A stretch of 58,281 bases of DNA from Prevotellaceae bacterium (GCA_003150315.1 QAML01000042.1:1-58281); one strand, 5' to 3'; positions 1 to 11,037 are shown, numbered from the stretch's first letter. Numbers and translations are program-made. The notes: generated by a model from the sequence alone, not told the origin.

Positions 1-53
1 ACTTCACCACAGACCTTACACTTGCGTTTGATTTCAAATCCTATTGCTGGCAT
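1..53 (-). CDS. N-terminus of an integrative-element zinc-finger/HTH protein (probable excisionase), cut by window edge
   Basis: Only the first 17 codons and part of an 18th are in the window, reading MPAIGFEIKRKCKVCGEV on the minus strand from an ATG at 53-51. The CxxC pair starts a small zinc-binding motif. From memory of Bacteroides conjugative and mobilizable elements, this start matches a family of helix-turn-helix proteins with an N-terminal zinc ribbon that lie beside the integrase and act as excisionase-like factors. The 200 bases upstream (54-266) hold no gene, only element-end sequence and a hairpin. The gene points away from cas9, so the element extends to the left of the window. 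The family assignment rests on a short N-terminus and should be treated as moderate. Confidence 0.55.
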   Translation of the reverse strand, partial: MPAIGFEIKRKCKVCGE

Positions 54-200
54 ATTTTCTACTTTTAAGTATGCATTAGTATGTATTGGTAGGAACAAGT
101 CCCACATTATCTACTTTTTTGTTGTGTTGCAAATGTGCTGCAAATAAGCGATAAACAAGCGCATAACAAAGGCATAAGAAACAAGAACCCCATAAACGCA

Positions 201-233
201 AAAAGCGTGCAACTCATTGAGCTGCACGCTTTT
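201..233. terminator. Strong hairpin between element gene and truncated cas9
   Basis: An 11-base arm (AAAAGCGTGCA at 201-211) pairs perfectly with 223-233; the loop itself contains a short CTCA/TGAG pair. A/T tracts on both sides make it usable as a terminator in both directions. It lies just after the cas9 stop and probably ends cas9 transcription. Its symmetry and its place at an element edge also fit an element-end structure. Confidence 0.6.
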
Positions 234-266
234 GCTTATTGTTTATTATGTGTTTACCTTTCGGCA

Positions 267-3212
267 TTACTTCACCTCTCCGTAATCATTACTTTGTGAT
301 ATATCATTGAGACGTTCAAACCTCGGACGCATCATATCATTCCAAGTCTGCTTCAAACCCCAATCTTTCTTCAAACGGTCGGTTATACTTCCGTTTGTCA
401 TTATAATGTTTTTGGAGCGTGAACCCTGGTCATCCTCTTCACGAACAATATGCGAGAGAATTTCCGCAGTCTTACGGGCAATGTAACGGGTATTATTGAG
501 TTGTGAAGCATTAAAAGAGGCAGGAACGTCTGTACGCATGAGATTTTTGCGCTTCCTTGCCTTTTCCTGGCTGCTATAATTGTTTTCAACGAAAGTCTCA
601 AATTCTTCCGCGGTCTTAAGAGTAACTTTCTCACCATTGCCAAGCGAAATTTCTTTCCCTCCTTCGGCAAGAAGATACTCGTATGAAAGACGTGCGCCTT
701 TATCTTTGTTTACCGCGCTTTCGCATACTACTTTGTTGGTAAAAGAATCATCAAAATACCGTTTCTGGGGTATTATATGATCAATTTCATACTCAGAAGT
801 AAAGAGTTTTGCGATGGAAATGCTTTTTCTTGTGTAAGGAGATTGTTTGTTTTGCTCTTCCCACAGTTTATACTTCAACATGTGCATGGAAGAATTAGGA
901 TTTACATTGTCCGCCTTACCATTTTCTTTTAATTCTTGCAGCTTTTGTCGTAATTCAAGATTCTTTTTCCTGTTCTCAGCAATCTTTTTTGTCATTTCTT
1001 CACGCTTGTCGTTAGGTTCTTTCAGACTTCGCGCCATTTCTACATGAATCTCCGCAGGTTTACCATAGGTTTTCCAAATGTCCCGAACCACTTTCAGCGT
1101 TTCACCAACCACTTTTTCCACCACAGGATTGCGCATGGAGTTTTTACGAAACTCGCCGGCAATATATTTATCTATATCTTCGGGCGATTCCCAAATGCTG
1201 TTGTCCGCATTTTCAGAATGACGACCGTAAACAACGTAACAAGCTTCTGAAAGACGCAGGTATTGAAAATCTTCTATTTTCCCGTATTCCCCAAAACAAT
1301 CTTCAAGCACAGTGTTCTCCGCAATGTGTTTTTCTATTCTCGCGCGAGTAACCTTGTCTATTTCATCTGCACTCCAATATCTGCCGGTACGCATAAGGCT
1401 AAGCAAACGTTTCACAGCTTTTTTAGAATATGAAGCATAGTCTCCGCGCATTTGGGGAACGGATTTGAAAAGTTCGTAAAACTTATCCTTATCATATCCG
1501 CATTTTTCGGCAAAATGCTTGAGAGCTTTTTCAAGTTCGTCTCTATCACTCACAGAATAAAGTATATGCCACAGTTTTTCTTCTTCATCAGAAGACAGTT
1601 TCTTTGCGTTTTCAAGTTTCTCAATTTTTGTAACAAACGAATGATGAGTTTTCAAACCGGGAAATTCAGTGGAACCAAAATTCCACTTATACTTTTTGGG
1701 ATTTAGGCACAAAGCTTTCAGCACCGCGCTTTCCTTTATTGTTGAAATAGACGACAACTTATCGTATAAATCACACACTTGTTCGGGAGTTCCGAGTTCC
1801 TGCACTGTTACATCGTAGTCCAATACCACATGGTTGTCAACAGTTCTTTCATTTTCGGTGATTCTTAAATTATGTATGAATTGCCACAAGCGAAACTCTT
1901 GGAACAACGGATGGGATTTGGGCATTACTTTCAAAGGACGTTTTTTCACCTCTCCTGTTTCACTATCCACATAGTTGTAACTTTCATAAGGACAATCGGC
2001 TATGCAGCTTTTCTTACTTTTCAGCGGACGCTGGTAATAGATTACATCGTTAATAAGAAAGTCCACAATGTTTTTATGACTCAATTCATTGACGTGTGCC
2101 TCGTTGTTCCTATAAAGTTCTTTTACGCATTTCATATAAAGTTCTGCATCGTTCAATTCGGGAATGAACCTTTTCTGCGACTCAAGAATCTTTCTTATTT
2201 CATCCTTATAATAATGTCTCTCTATTGTTTTTACAAATCCGCCTTTTACCTTTTCAGACGGATTTTTCACGAGATTCCCATAAATGTATTCGCCAACGGT
2301 GCCACCACTTGCGTCTATCCCTGCCTGCGTTTTCTTCATAACAAGTCCCCAATCGTCTTCTTTCGGACTGCTGAGCCGTCTCACAATATTTCCGTCTTCA
2401 TCAACTTTTGGTTTTCCTCTGTCATCGAGCGGCGTAGTTACGATTAAATCCACTTCATCGCCTACACGCCACGGTTGCATTTTGCATTTTCGCTTTTGCA
2501 CCAGTCCGTTTTCATAGGTTATCTCATAAAAATAATAGCCTTTCTGCTTACGGTCCTCGTCTTGTTTCTCTACATTTATAACTTTGGTGCGACAGTATTC
2601 TTTTTTTTCATTTACTCTTTCATCACTTTCTTCATCAAGTTGATAATATCCTCTCTTGGAATTGGCGTTCAGCAATATCCAAGCCAATTCTCCCCTCGAT
2701 ATTTCCGCGTAAAGAGCTTTTTTACGGCAATAATATATTGTCCAATCATAAGGAATCAGTTTGTCGTCGACAAGTGCCTCGGGATTGTCCTTCTTAAAGT
2801 CTTCGAGCATTTCGAGAAAAGAAGATTGGAACACAAATTCACTTTTTCCGTTCTCATTTCTTTTATATGGCAACAAAGGTTCTGAATTGTCTTTGAATTT
2901 TCCCGGATGCGTCTCAAAATCTATTTGATTTTTATAATGGCATGGGAGGAAGCCGAGAATATTCAAGACTCTCAACAACCGTTCACGGCGAAGAGAGGCA
3001 CGTTCATACAATCTACGCATTCCTCGAAATCCCGTGCGCAAAGACGCAGCGGACTGAAGCTTACCGCTTTCATAGTCGCTCATTTCCTTGGCATCCATTG
3101 GAATTATGCGACTGCCTGCTTTTATAATTTTTTCCGGCTTTTCATTTTCTGTGTTTATCAAAGCCCACCCTATACTTGACGGACCGAGGTCCCAACCCAA
3201 TATTGTTTTCAT
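267..3212 (-). CDS. cas9: Type II-C CRISPR nuclease Cas9, 3'-truncated before RuvC-III
   Basis: RNA-guided DNA endonuclease of Bacteroidetes type II-C systems. Visible parts in order: RuvC-I with Asp8 in GWDLGPSSIGWAL; arginine-rich bridge helix about residues 60-85; a long recognition lobe; RuvC-II EIHVEMAR with Glu near 725; and the HNH core YEIDHIIPQ with Asp811 and His812, followed by the conserved Asn. The protein ends at residue 981, shortly after the conserved stretch KNIIMTNGSITDRLKKDWGL. Full-length relatives are about 1,400 residues and continue into RuvC-III (an HHALDA-like motif) and the PAM-interacting domain; both are absent. The last residues (about GEVK) are probably encoded beyond a junction with the integrative element to the left. 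HNH could still be intact, but without RuvC-III and the PAM-interacting region normal interference is unlikely. The upstream frame is clean and no internal frameshift is visible. Confidence 0.92.
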   Translation of the reverse strand: MKTILGWDLGPSSIGWALINTENEKPEKIIKAGSRIIPMDAKEMSDYESGKLQSAASLRTGFRGMRRLYERASLRRERLLRVLNILGFLPCHYKNQIDFETHPGKFKDNSEPLLPYKRNENGKSEFVFQSSFLEMLEDFKKDNPEALVDDKLIPYDWTIYYCRKKALYAEISRGELAWILLNANSKRGYYQLDEESDERVNEKKEYCRTKVINVEKQDEDRKQKGYYFYEITYENGLVQKRKCKMQPWRVGDEVDLIVTTPLDDRGKPKVDEDGNIVRRLSSPKEDDWGLVMKKTQAGIDASGGTVGEYIYGNLVKNPSEKVKGGFVKTIERHYYKDEIRKILESQKRFIPELNDAELYMKCVKELYRNNEAHVNELSHKNIVDFLINDVIYYQRPLKSKKSCIADCPYESYNYVDSETGEVKKRPLKVMPKSHPLFQEFRLWQFIHNLRITENERTVDNHVVLDYDVTVQELGTPEQVCDLYDKLSSISTIKESAVLKALCLNPKKYKWNFGSTEFPGLKTHHSFVTKIEKLENAKKLSSDEEEKLWHILYSVSDRDELEKALKHFAEKCGYDKDKFYELFKSVPQMRGDYASYSKKAVKRLLSLMRTGRYWSADEIDKVTRARIEKHIAENTVLEDCFGEYGKIEDFQYLRLSEACYVVYGRHSENADNSIWESPEDIDKYIAGEFRKNSMRNPVVEKVVGETLKVVRDIWKTYGKPAEIHVEMARSLKEPNDKREEMTKKIAENRKKNLELRQKLQELKENGKADNVNPNSSMHMLKYKLWEEQNKQSPYTRKSISIAKLFTSEYEIDHIIPQKRYFDDSFTNKVVCESAVNKDKGARLSYEYLLAEGGKEISLGNGEKVTLKTAEEFETFVENNYSSQEKARKRKNLMRTDVPASFNASQLNNTRYIARKTAEILSHIVREEDDQGSRSKNIIMTNGSITDRLKKDWGLKQTWNDMMRPRFERLNDISQSNDYGEVK

Positions 3213-3293
3213 GTACTTGATACTAAAAATTGTTATGATGCGAATTTAATAAAAAATTTCACAATACATCCACGCACATATAATAAATATTTG

Positions 3294-3392
3294 TATATTT
3301 GCAACAATAAATTTCAGCTAATCACAATAAGGATTATTCCGTTGTGAAAACATTTGGATTTGCCCATCGTCCTAATGGTGGGCTTTTTTATT
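3294..3392 (+). ncRNA. tracrRNA with its own promoter and terminator
   Basis: Divergent from cas9. A Bacteroidetes -7 box TATATTTG at 3294-3301 is followed by an anti-repeat region (ATTTCAGCTAATCACAAT, 3311-3328), a hairpin in which CACAA at 3323-3327 can pair with TTGTG at 3342-3346, the segment AAGGATTATTCCGTTGTGAA that I recall as typical of Bacteroidetes type II-C tracrRNAs, and a 7-bp terminator stem (GCCCATC 3362-3368, GGTGGGC 3377-3383) with a T run. Transcript start is expected near 3305. The complement of the anti-repeat predicts a CRISPR repeat beginning near ATTGTGATTAGCTGAAAT; no such repeat is seen in the window, so the array must be elsewhere. Confidence 0.8.
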
Positions 3393-3502
3393 GTTTTTCA
3401 TCACATACTATTTGTCATATCTGCGAGGTTGCTTTCACTAAAAGCAGAAACACCTGACATTCAACGTAAAAGAGGCAATTTTAATTTCTTGTCGGTTTCG
3501 GC

Positions 3503-3590
3503 AAAAAACATAAGGCTTTTGTTTCAAAAATACAAGGCACTTATTTTAAAATACAAGCCATATATTTCAAAATATATGGCTTGTATTTTT
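3503..3590. repeat. Modular palindromic repeat, copy A
   Basis: Tandem units of about 21 bases: an ATAAGGCTTTTGTTTC-type unit, an ACAAGGCACTTATTTT unit, then ACAAGCCATATATTTC whose complement follows directly (AAATATATGGCTTGT) and runs into TTTTT. The last unit with its inverse forms a long hairpin with a T tract, so it can act as a terminator. The flank at 3610-3625 contains an ACAACTTACAAAA-like sequence also found beside copies C and G. The rest of 3393-3780 shows no gene. Confidence 0.85.
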
Positions 3591-3812
3591 CGCCTTTATA
3601 AGAGTATGAAAGGCAACAACTTACAAAATGAGTATTTTTAGCATTAAAAATCGGTTTTCTGCCCGCCGAATATTGGGAAAACAGGTGGCATTTTCTTTCA
3701 CGCGGCATCGTCAGTTAGCAAAAGTAACTTCAAAAGCGTTTTTCCACTACTCCTTTTCTACGTTGCATAATTTACTAATACCGGTATTATTGCAGGAGCG
3801 AGAATTTTTCAG

Positions 3813-3820
3813 TAAATTTG
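3813..3820 (+). promoter_or_regulatory. pyrG promoter -7 box
   Basis: TAAATTTG matches the Bacteroidetes TAnnTTTG box. A transcript start near 3825 would give a leader of about 150 bases before the GTG start of pyrG. I see no strong hairpin in that leader. Confidence 0.55.
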
Positions 3821-3846
3821 CAAACGTTATTTCATAATCATGCTGA

Positions 3847-5595
<1,749 letters not shown>

Positions 5596-5628
5596 AAACT
5601 GCGCGAGCCACAAACTATAATCATAGAA

Positions 5629-7485
5629 ATGGATAAAAACAGTATAATAGGTTTTCTGCTGATAATTGCGGTGATTTTCGGTTTCAGCTATTTCAACAGA
5701 CCGGACGAGGAGCAACTGAAGCAACAACGCGAAGAACAGACTGCGAACAGCAAGCAACAACAGAACTCCGCCGATGCTTCCGTAGCAAATGCCACGACAG
5801 TAGTGGCACAAGACAGTATTTTTGCTACGGGAGAAGAACAGCCGCGACTCGTTGTTCTGAAAAACAATGACATCACCGTAGGAATCAGTACTCGCGGCGG
5901 AACTATCGGCGACGTAGTTCTCAAGAATTACAAAGGACAGGACAAGAAACCTCTCAAACTCTATAGCGAGAAATACGCAAAGATGTCGTTCACACTTGCA
6001 GGGAAGAAAAACAACATCAACACCTCGTCCCTCGTGTTTACTCCCGAAAATGTTACGGACTCTACCGTAACAATGGTGGCACAGGCTGCGAACGGAGGAA
6101 AACTTTCCATTATTTACAAGTTGCACGACAGTTTCCTTCTTGATATGGACGTAAAAGCCGACGGATTGCAGGAATACCTTTTGCCGACCTCAAAAGTATT
6201 GGGCATAGAATGGGCAGAACGTTTGAAACAACAGGAACGCGGTTACAAATTCGAGAATCAATATGCCGCGTTAACCTATAAAGAGGTTGACGGAGGGACA
6301 GACCGTCTTGATCCGCAGAAAGAAGAGGAGAAAACCATTGAAGAAAGTCTTGATTGGATTTCATTTAAGGATCAATTCTTCGGAGTAACGCTCATTGCCG
6401 ACGCAGGAATGAGCAAGGTGAACCTGAAAAGTAAACCCGAAGAGGACTTCAGCAAAGGTTTTCTGAAACAATATGACGCTTCGGCGGAAACTGCTTTCGA
6501 TCCAACGGGGACAAAAGCATCTTCGTTCAAACTATATCTTGGTCCCAACAAATTCCGTACACTGCAAAAGATAGACGATATTGTAAATCCTGATAAAGAC
6601 TTGAAGCTGGAACATCTCGTATATCTTGGTTGGCCTTTGTTCAGATACATAAACCGCTACTTTACAATTTATGTCTTTGACTGGCTCACGGATCTCGGTC
6701 TTTCTATGGGCATAGTGCTGTTGCTTATAACAATTTTGCTACGTATTATAGTATATGTGCCTACGCGCAAAAGCGTAATGAGCAGTGCGAAGATGCGTGT
6801 GCTTAAACCCAAAATAGACGAGATAAATGCTAAATATCCCGACCCTGCCGACAATATGAAGAAGCAACAGGAAATAATGCAGACATATAGTCAATATGGC
6901 GCAAGTCCTATGGGCGGTTGTCTGCCAATGCTTATTCAAATGCCTATCTGGATTGCAATGTTTAACTTTATCCCGAATGCAATAGAACTAAGGCAACAAA
7001 GTTTCCTTTGGGTTGATGACCTTTCTACCTACGACCCGATAATAAAATTCTCACATCCTATTTGGCTTATAGGCGACCATATTAGTGCGTTCTGCATCTT
7101 GTTCTGTATAACAAATGTTGTGTACAGCGTAATGAGCATGAGAATGCAAAAAGACATGATGAGCGGACAGCAGGAAAGTCAAATGAAGATTATGAGATGG
7201 ATGATGTACTTAATGCCGGTATTCTTTTTCTTTGTTTTCAACGATTACTCGGCAGGTCTTAACTACTATTACTTCATATCTTTGCTTTTCAGCGCACTTA
7301 CAATGTGGTATCTGCGTCGTACAATTGACGAGAAGAAACTTCTTGAACGCCTTGAGAAGAATTACCAAGCAAACAAAGACAAACCTAAAAAGATGAGCGG
7401 ACTTGCCGCACGTCTTGAGGCTTTGCAAAAGCAACAGGAAGAAATGATGAAACTTCAGCAGGAACGTCAAAAACACAGAAAGTAA
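5629..7485 (+). CDS. yidC: Membrane protein insertase YidC
   Basis: Inserts and folds inner-membrane proteins, alone or with SecYEG. 618 residues: an N-terminal membrane anchor (about 5-22), a large periplasmic beta-rich domain (about 60-340), then the conserved 60KD_IMP insertase domain with several membrane segments (about 350-560). The latter includes the MGGCLPMLIQMPIWIAMF and NYYYFISLLFSALTMWYL regions. The tail is very rich in Lys, Gln and Glu, as in other Bacteroidetes YidC proteins, and could contact ribosomes. It sits between pyrG and the S9 peptidase gene, which begins one base after its stop, indicating an operon. Confidence 0.96.
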   Translation: MDKNSIIGFLLIIAVIFGFSYFNRPDEEQLKQQREEQTANSKQQQNSADASVANATTVVAQDSIFATGEEQPRLVVLKNNDITVGISTRGGTIGDVVLKNYKGQDKKPLKLYSEKYAKMSFTLAGKKNNINTSSLVFTPENVTDSTVTMVAQAANGGKLSIIYKLHDSFLLDMDVKADGLQEYLLPTSKVLGIEWAERLKQQERGYKFENQYAALTYKEVDGGTDRLDPQKEEEKTIEESLDWISFKDQFFGVTLIADAGMSKVNLKSKPEEDFSKGFLKQYDASAETAFDPTGTKASSFKLYLGPNKFRTLQKIDDIVNPDKDLKLEHLVYLGWPLFRYINRYFTIYVFDWLTDLGLSMGIVLLLITILLRIIVYVPTRKSVMSSAKMRVLKPKIDEINAKYPDPADNMKKQQEIMQTYSQYGASPMGGCLPMLIQMPIWIAMFNFIPNAIELRQQSFLWVDDLSTYDPIIKFSHPIWLIGDHISAFCILFCITNVVYSVMSMRMQKDMMSGQQESQMKIMRWMMYLMPVFFFFVFNDYSAGLNYYYFISLLFSALTMWYLRRTIDEKKLLERLEKNYQANKDKPKKMSGLAARLEALQKQQEEMMKLQQERQKHRK

Positions 7486-7486
7486 C

Positions 7487-9628
7487 ATGAAACACTTTAG
7501 AATCCTATCCGTATTAATTATGTGTGCGATGTGGATAATGTCAAACAATACAAAAGCGGCAGGAAATGATGATCGTCTTACGCCGGAAAGACTTTGGTCT
7601 ATGGGAAGAATCGGAAGCGTCGTTTCTTCTCCCGATGGAAAAAGTGTGGTTTATACACTTACAAAATACGACATCAAAGAAAACAAGGGACATACCTCTA
7701 TTTATATAAAGGACACAAAGACCGGCAACGAAAAGAACCTTACCACGAGAAAAGATAGCGAAAGCGAACCGGCTTTTATCGAAAGTGGCAAAAAAATAGC
7801 CTATCTTGCTGCTTCAAATGGTGTAAACCAGCTGTGGACCATGAATCTTGACGGGAGCGACAAACAATGTATTTCCAATGAGAAGGAAGATATTGAAGGT
7901 TTTCTCTTTTCTCCCGATTGCAAACATGTGATTATTATACACCAAGTGCCTGCCGAAACTTCCATTGCCAAAAATGATGAAGATTTACCCAAAGCTTCGG
8001 GAATGCTTATCAACGATTTGATGTATAAACATTGGGATAGCTACGTGCGTTCCATTCCTCATCCATTCCTTGCGGAATATAGCAATGGCAAAGTCGCAAA
8101 TGCCAAAGACATTTTGGAAGGACAACCATTTGAATGTCCCATGATGCCTTTCGGAGGTATGGAAGAATTTGCATGGAGTCCCGATTCCAAGAAACTTGCA
8201 TACGTTCTCCGACAGAAAAAAGGCAGAGATTACGCTGTAAGCACCGATAGCGACATATTCCTTTATGACATAAACGATGGCTCTTCTCTTAATTTGTGCA
8301 AACCTATCACGAGAGACATTAAACAACCCGTAAAGATTGACTATACCCGCTCATTAAAAGACCAGCGCATATACGAAGGAGAAGATTGCAACTTGGGATA
8401 TGACGACAACCCCAAATTTTCGCCCGACGGTAAGTATATTGCGTGGACAAGCATGAAGCATGACGGATACGAAAGCGACCGCACCCGTTTGTGCGTGTAC
8501 GAATTTTCCACACGCAACAAAACATACGTTACAGAAAGCTTCGATAGCGGCGTTGACAACTTCTTCTGGAAAGAAAACTCCAAAGAATTGTTGTTTGCAG
8601 GAGTATGGCACGGGCGCACAAATATCTACGCAACAAACTTGAAAGGCAAAGTTCGCCAACTAACAGACGATGTGTGCGACTACAGTCTTGCCGGATACAT
8701 TGCGTCAAACGGCAATCTTCTTGTAAAACGCCACAGCCTTAGCGAAGCCGACGACATATATTTCGTAAACACAAAGAGCGGCAAGACAGAGCGCGTTACT
8801 AATGTAAACAAAGACACTTACGAAAAGACAACATTCGGAAAGGTTGAAGAACGTTGGGTTAACACCGTTGACGACAAAAAAGAATTGTGCTGGGTTGTCT
8901 ATCCTCCTCATTTCGATGCCAACAAAAAATATCCGGTATTGCTTTTCTGCGAAGGCGGTCCGCAGTCTCCCGTGAGTCAATTCTGGAGTTACAGGTGGAA
9001 TTTCCAAATAATGGCTGCCAACGACTATATCATCATAGCTCCTAACCGCCGTGGGCTTCCCGGCTTCGGCACAGAATGGCTCGAAGAAATCTCCGGTGAC
9101 TACACAGGACTGTGCATGCAGGATTATCTTTCAGCCATTGACGATATTGCAAAAGAAAATTATGTTGACAAGAACCGTCTCGGCTGCGTCGGGGCAAGTT
9201 TCGGCGGATACAGTGTATATTGGCTTGCAGGACATCACGACAAACGTTTCAAATGTTTCATTGCACACGACGGCATTTTCAATACCCAACAGCAATATGT
9301 TGAAACAGAAGAAATGTGGTTTGCCAACTGGGACATGGGCTCTGCGCCATGGGTAAAACCGGACGGTAAACTTCAAAAAGTATTCTCCGACTCTCCTCAT
9401 CTTTCAGTTGACAAATGGGACACTCCGATACTTTGCATACACGGTCAGCGCGATTTCCGTATAGAATACACCCAGGCCGAATCGGCTTTCAATGCTGCAC
9501 GTTTGCGCGGCATCCCCGCACAATTGCTTTTGTTCCCCGACGAAAACCATTGGGTTCTTAAACCGCAAAACGGCATAATGTGGCAGCGCACATTTTTCCG
9601 TTGGCTTGACAAATGGCTAAAGAAATAA
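7487..9628 (+). CDS. S9 family prolyl-oligopeptidase-like peptidase, dipeptidyl peptidase 5 type
   Basis: Probable exported serine peptidase that removes dipeptides from the N-terminus of oligopeptides. Signal peptide about residues 1-25; beta-propeller (WD40-like PD40 repeats such as SPDGKYIAWTS) about 40-430; C-terminal alpha/beta hydrolase with Ser about 571 in GASFGGYS, Asp about 656 in GQRDFRI and His688 in DENHW. Length (713) and layout match Porphyromonas DPP5 and its relatives. The start is one base after the yidC stop. The next gene overlaps its end by 16 bases and encodes an MFS carrier, which suggests release and uptake of the same small peptides (inference). Exact substrate preference cannot be read from the sequence. 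Confidence 0.88.
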   Translation: MKHFRILSVLIMCAMWIMSNNTKAAGNDDRLTPERLWSMGRIGSVVSSPDGKSVVYTLTKYDIKENKGHTSIYIKDTKTGNEKNLTTRKDSESEPAFIESGKKIAYLAASNGVNQLWTMNLDGSDKQCISNEKEDIEGFLFSPDCKHVIIIHQVPAETSIAKNDEDLPKASGMLINDLMYKHWDSYVRSIPHPFLAEYSNGKVANAKDILEGQPFECPMMPFGGMEEFAWSPDSKKLAYVLRQKKGRDYAVSTDSDIFLYDINDGSSLNLCKPITRDIKQPVKIDYTRSLKDQRIYEGEDCNLGYDDNPKFSPDGKYIAWTSMKHDGYESDRTRLCVYEFSTRNKTYVTESFDSGVDNFFWKENSKELLFAGVWHGRTNIYATNLKGKVRQLTDDVCDYSLAGYIASNGNLLVKRHSLSEADDIYFVNTKSGKTERVTNVNKDTYEKTTFGKVEERWVNTVDDKKELCWVVYPPHFDANKKYPVLLFCEGGPQSPVSQFWSYRWNFQIMAANDYIIIAPNRRGLPGFGTEWLEEISGDYTGLCMQDYLSAIDDIAKENYVDKNRLGCVGASFGGYSVYWLAGHHDKRFKCFIAHDGIFNTQQQYVETEEMWFANWDMGSAPWVKPDGKLQKVFSDSPHLSVDKWDTPILCIHGQRDFRIEYTQAESAFNAARLRGIPAQLLLFPDENHWVLKPQNGIMWQRTFFRWLDKWLKK

Positions 9629-11013
9629 AAGAAAAAACAAAAGATATGACAGCAATAGCTAAAAAGCTAAACGACTCGGCTGCAGCCAGATGGTCTGCAC
9701 TGTTCATCGTTGCTTTCACCATGATGGCTGCTTATTACGTAAATGATGTAATGGCGCCGCTAAAAGGAATGCTCGAAGGTCAACTTCATTGGACGAGCGG
9801 AGAATTCGGAATGTTCACAGGAGCTTATAGCTTCCTGAACGTGTTCTTGCTTATGCTCATATGGGGCGGACTTATACTTGACAAATTCGGCATACGCTTC
9901 ACAGGAACCCTTGCCACGGTTCTAATGGTTGGCGGCACGGCAGTAGAATATCTTGCCATAACCACATACGGCGGAACAACTGCCATGTTCCTGGGTTACA
10001 AACTCGATGTTTTCATGGCTTCTGCCGGATATTCCGTTTTTGGTGTCGGTGCAGAAGTAGCAGGAATCACCGTAAGCAAAATCATAGCGAAATGGTTCAA
10101 GGACAAAGAGCTTGCATTGGCAATGGGCGTGCAAGTGGCATTGGCAAGAATAGGTTCGCAGGTAGCTTACGCAATTGCCATTCCCGTGGCACGAAGCTAT
10201 AACCTCGACACTCCCCTTTTAATAGGAGCCGTACTTCTTCTTGGAGGTATGATTTCGTTCATAGCTTTCAGTTTCATGGACAGAAAACTTGACCGACAGG
10301 TTAAGATTTCCGTAGAAAGCAGCGCAGACGAAAAGTTCTCTTTCAAAGACGTTGTGGCAGTTGTTAAAAATCCGGGATTCTGGCTCATTGCCCTACTCTG
10401 CGTGCTCTTCTACTCATGCGTGTTCCCATTCCAGAAGTTTGCCACCGAACTCATGATAACCAAATACGGAGTAAACGAAGAAATAGCAGGAACATTTGCC
10501 GGACTGCCCGCGCTCGGCGCACTCATATTAACTCCTGTGTTTGGCGGAATGATTGATCGCAAAGGCAAAGCAGCAAGCATAATGATGCTCGGCTCTCTCA
10601 TGCTTATCTGCGTCCACTTCATCTATGCCGTGCCCTTCATTCATGCGGCATGGGTGGCTATCGCGCTCATGATAATCCTCGGCATAGCATTTTCGCTCGT
10701 TCCCTCAGCCATGTGGCCCAGTGTTGCAAAAATTTTCCCGGTAAAACAACTCGGAACAGCGTATGCTCTCATATTCTTCATTCAGAACATAGGCTTGTGG
10801 GGCGTTCCGGCACTCATAGGATATATTCTTGAAGAATACTGCATCGTTGGCACAACAACCGAAAACGGCGTAACAACAAACTTGTACAATTACACCCTGC
10901 CCATGTGCGTATTCACAAGCATAGCAGTCCTTTCGCTTGTCATAGCTTTCTGTTTGAAAGCAGCCGACAAAAAGTATGGTTACAAGCTTGAAGAACCTAA
11001 TTTGAAAAAGTAA
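9613..11013 (+). CDS. MFS transporter, possible small-peptide carrier
   Basis: A 12-helix major facilitator protein: helices begin near ALFIVAFTMMAAYYVNDVM, and the loop with GLILDKFGIRFTG is the usual helix 2-3 motif. Bacteroidetes proteins of this kind resemble the MFSD1 branch, some members of which carry dipeptides. That is a memory-based link, but it fits the overlap with the upstream dipeptidyl peptidase gene. The first ATG (9613) lies inside the end of that gene; a second ATG at 9646, 17 bases after its stop, would give a product starting MTAIAKKLNDS and is a serious alternative. The protein ends in a charged cytoplasmic tail, followed by a clear terminator. Confidence 0.85.
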   Translation: MAKEIKEKTKDMTAIAKKLNDSAAARWSALFIVAFTMMAAYYVNDVMAPLKGMLEGQLHWTSGEFGMFTGAYSFLNVFLLMLIWGGLILDKFGIRFTGTLATVLMVGGTAVEYLAITTYGGTTAMFLGYKLDVFMASAGYSVFGVGAEVAGITVSKIIAKWFKDKELALAMGVQVALARIGSQVAYAIAIPVARSYNLDTPLLIGAVLLLGGMISFIAFSFMDRKLDRQVKISVESSADEKFSFKDVVAVVKNPGFWLIALLCVLFYSCVFPFQKFATELMITKYGVNEEIAGTFAGLPALGALILTPVFGGMIDRKGKAASIMMLGSLMLICVHFIYAVPFIHAAWVAIALMIILGIAFSLVPSAMWPSVAKIFPVKQLGTAYALIFFIQNIGLWGVPALIGYILEEYCIVGTTTENGVTTNLYNYTLPMCVFTSIAVLSLVIAFCLKAADKKYGYKLEEPNLKK

Positions 11014-11037
11014 ATAAATCATTCACTGCACATAAAG

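Noticed and set aside
3503..3590. Possible CRISPR array next to cas9
   Set aside because: The units are tandem and palindromic without unique spacers, do not match the anti-repeat of the tracrRNA, and recur at seven other sites in the window.
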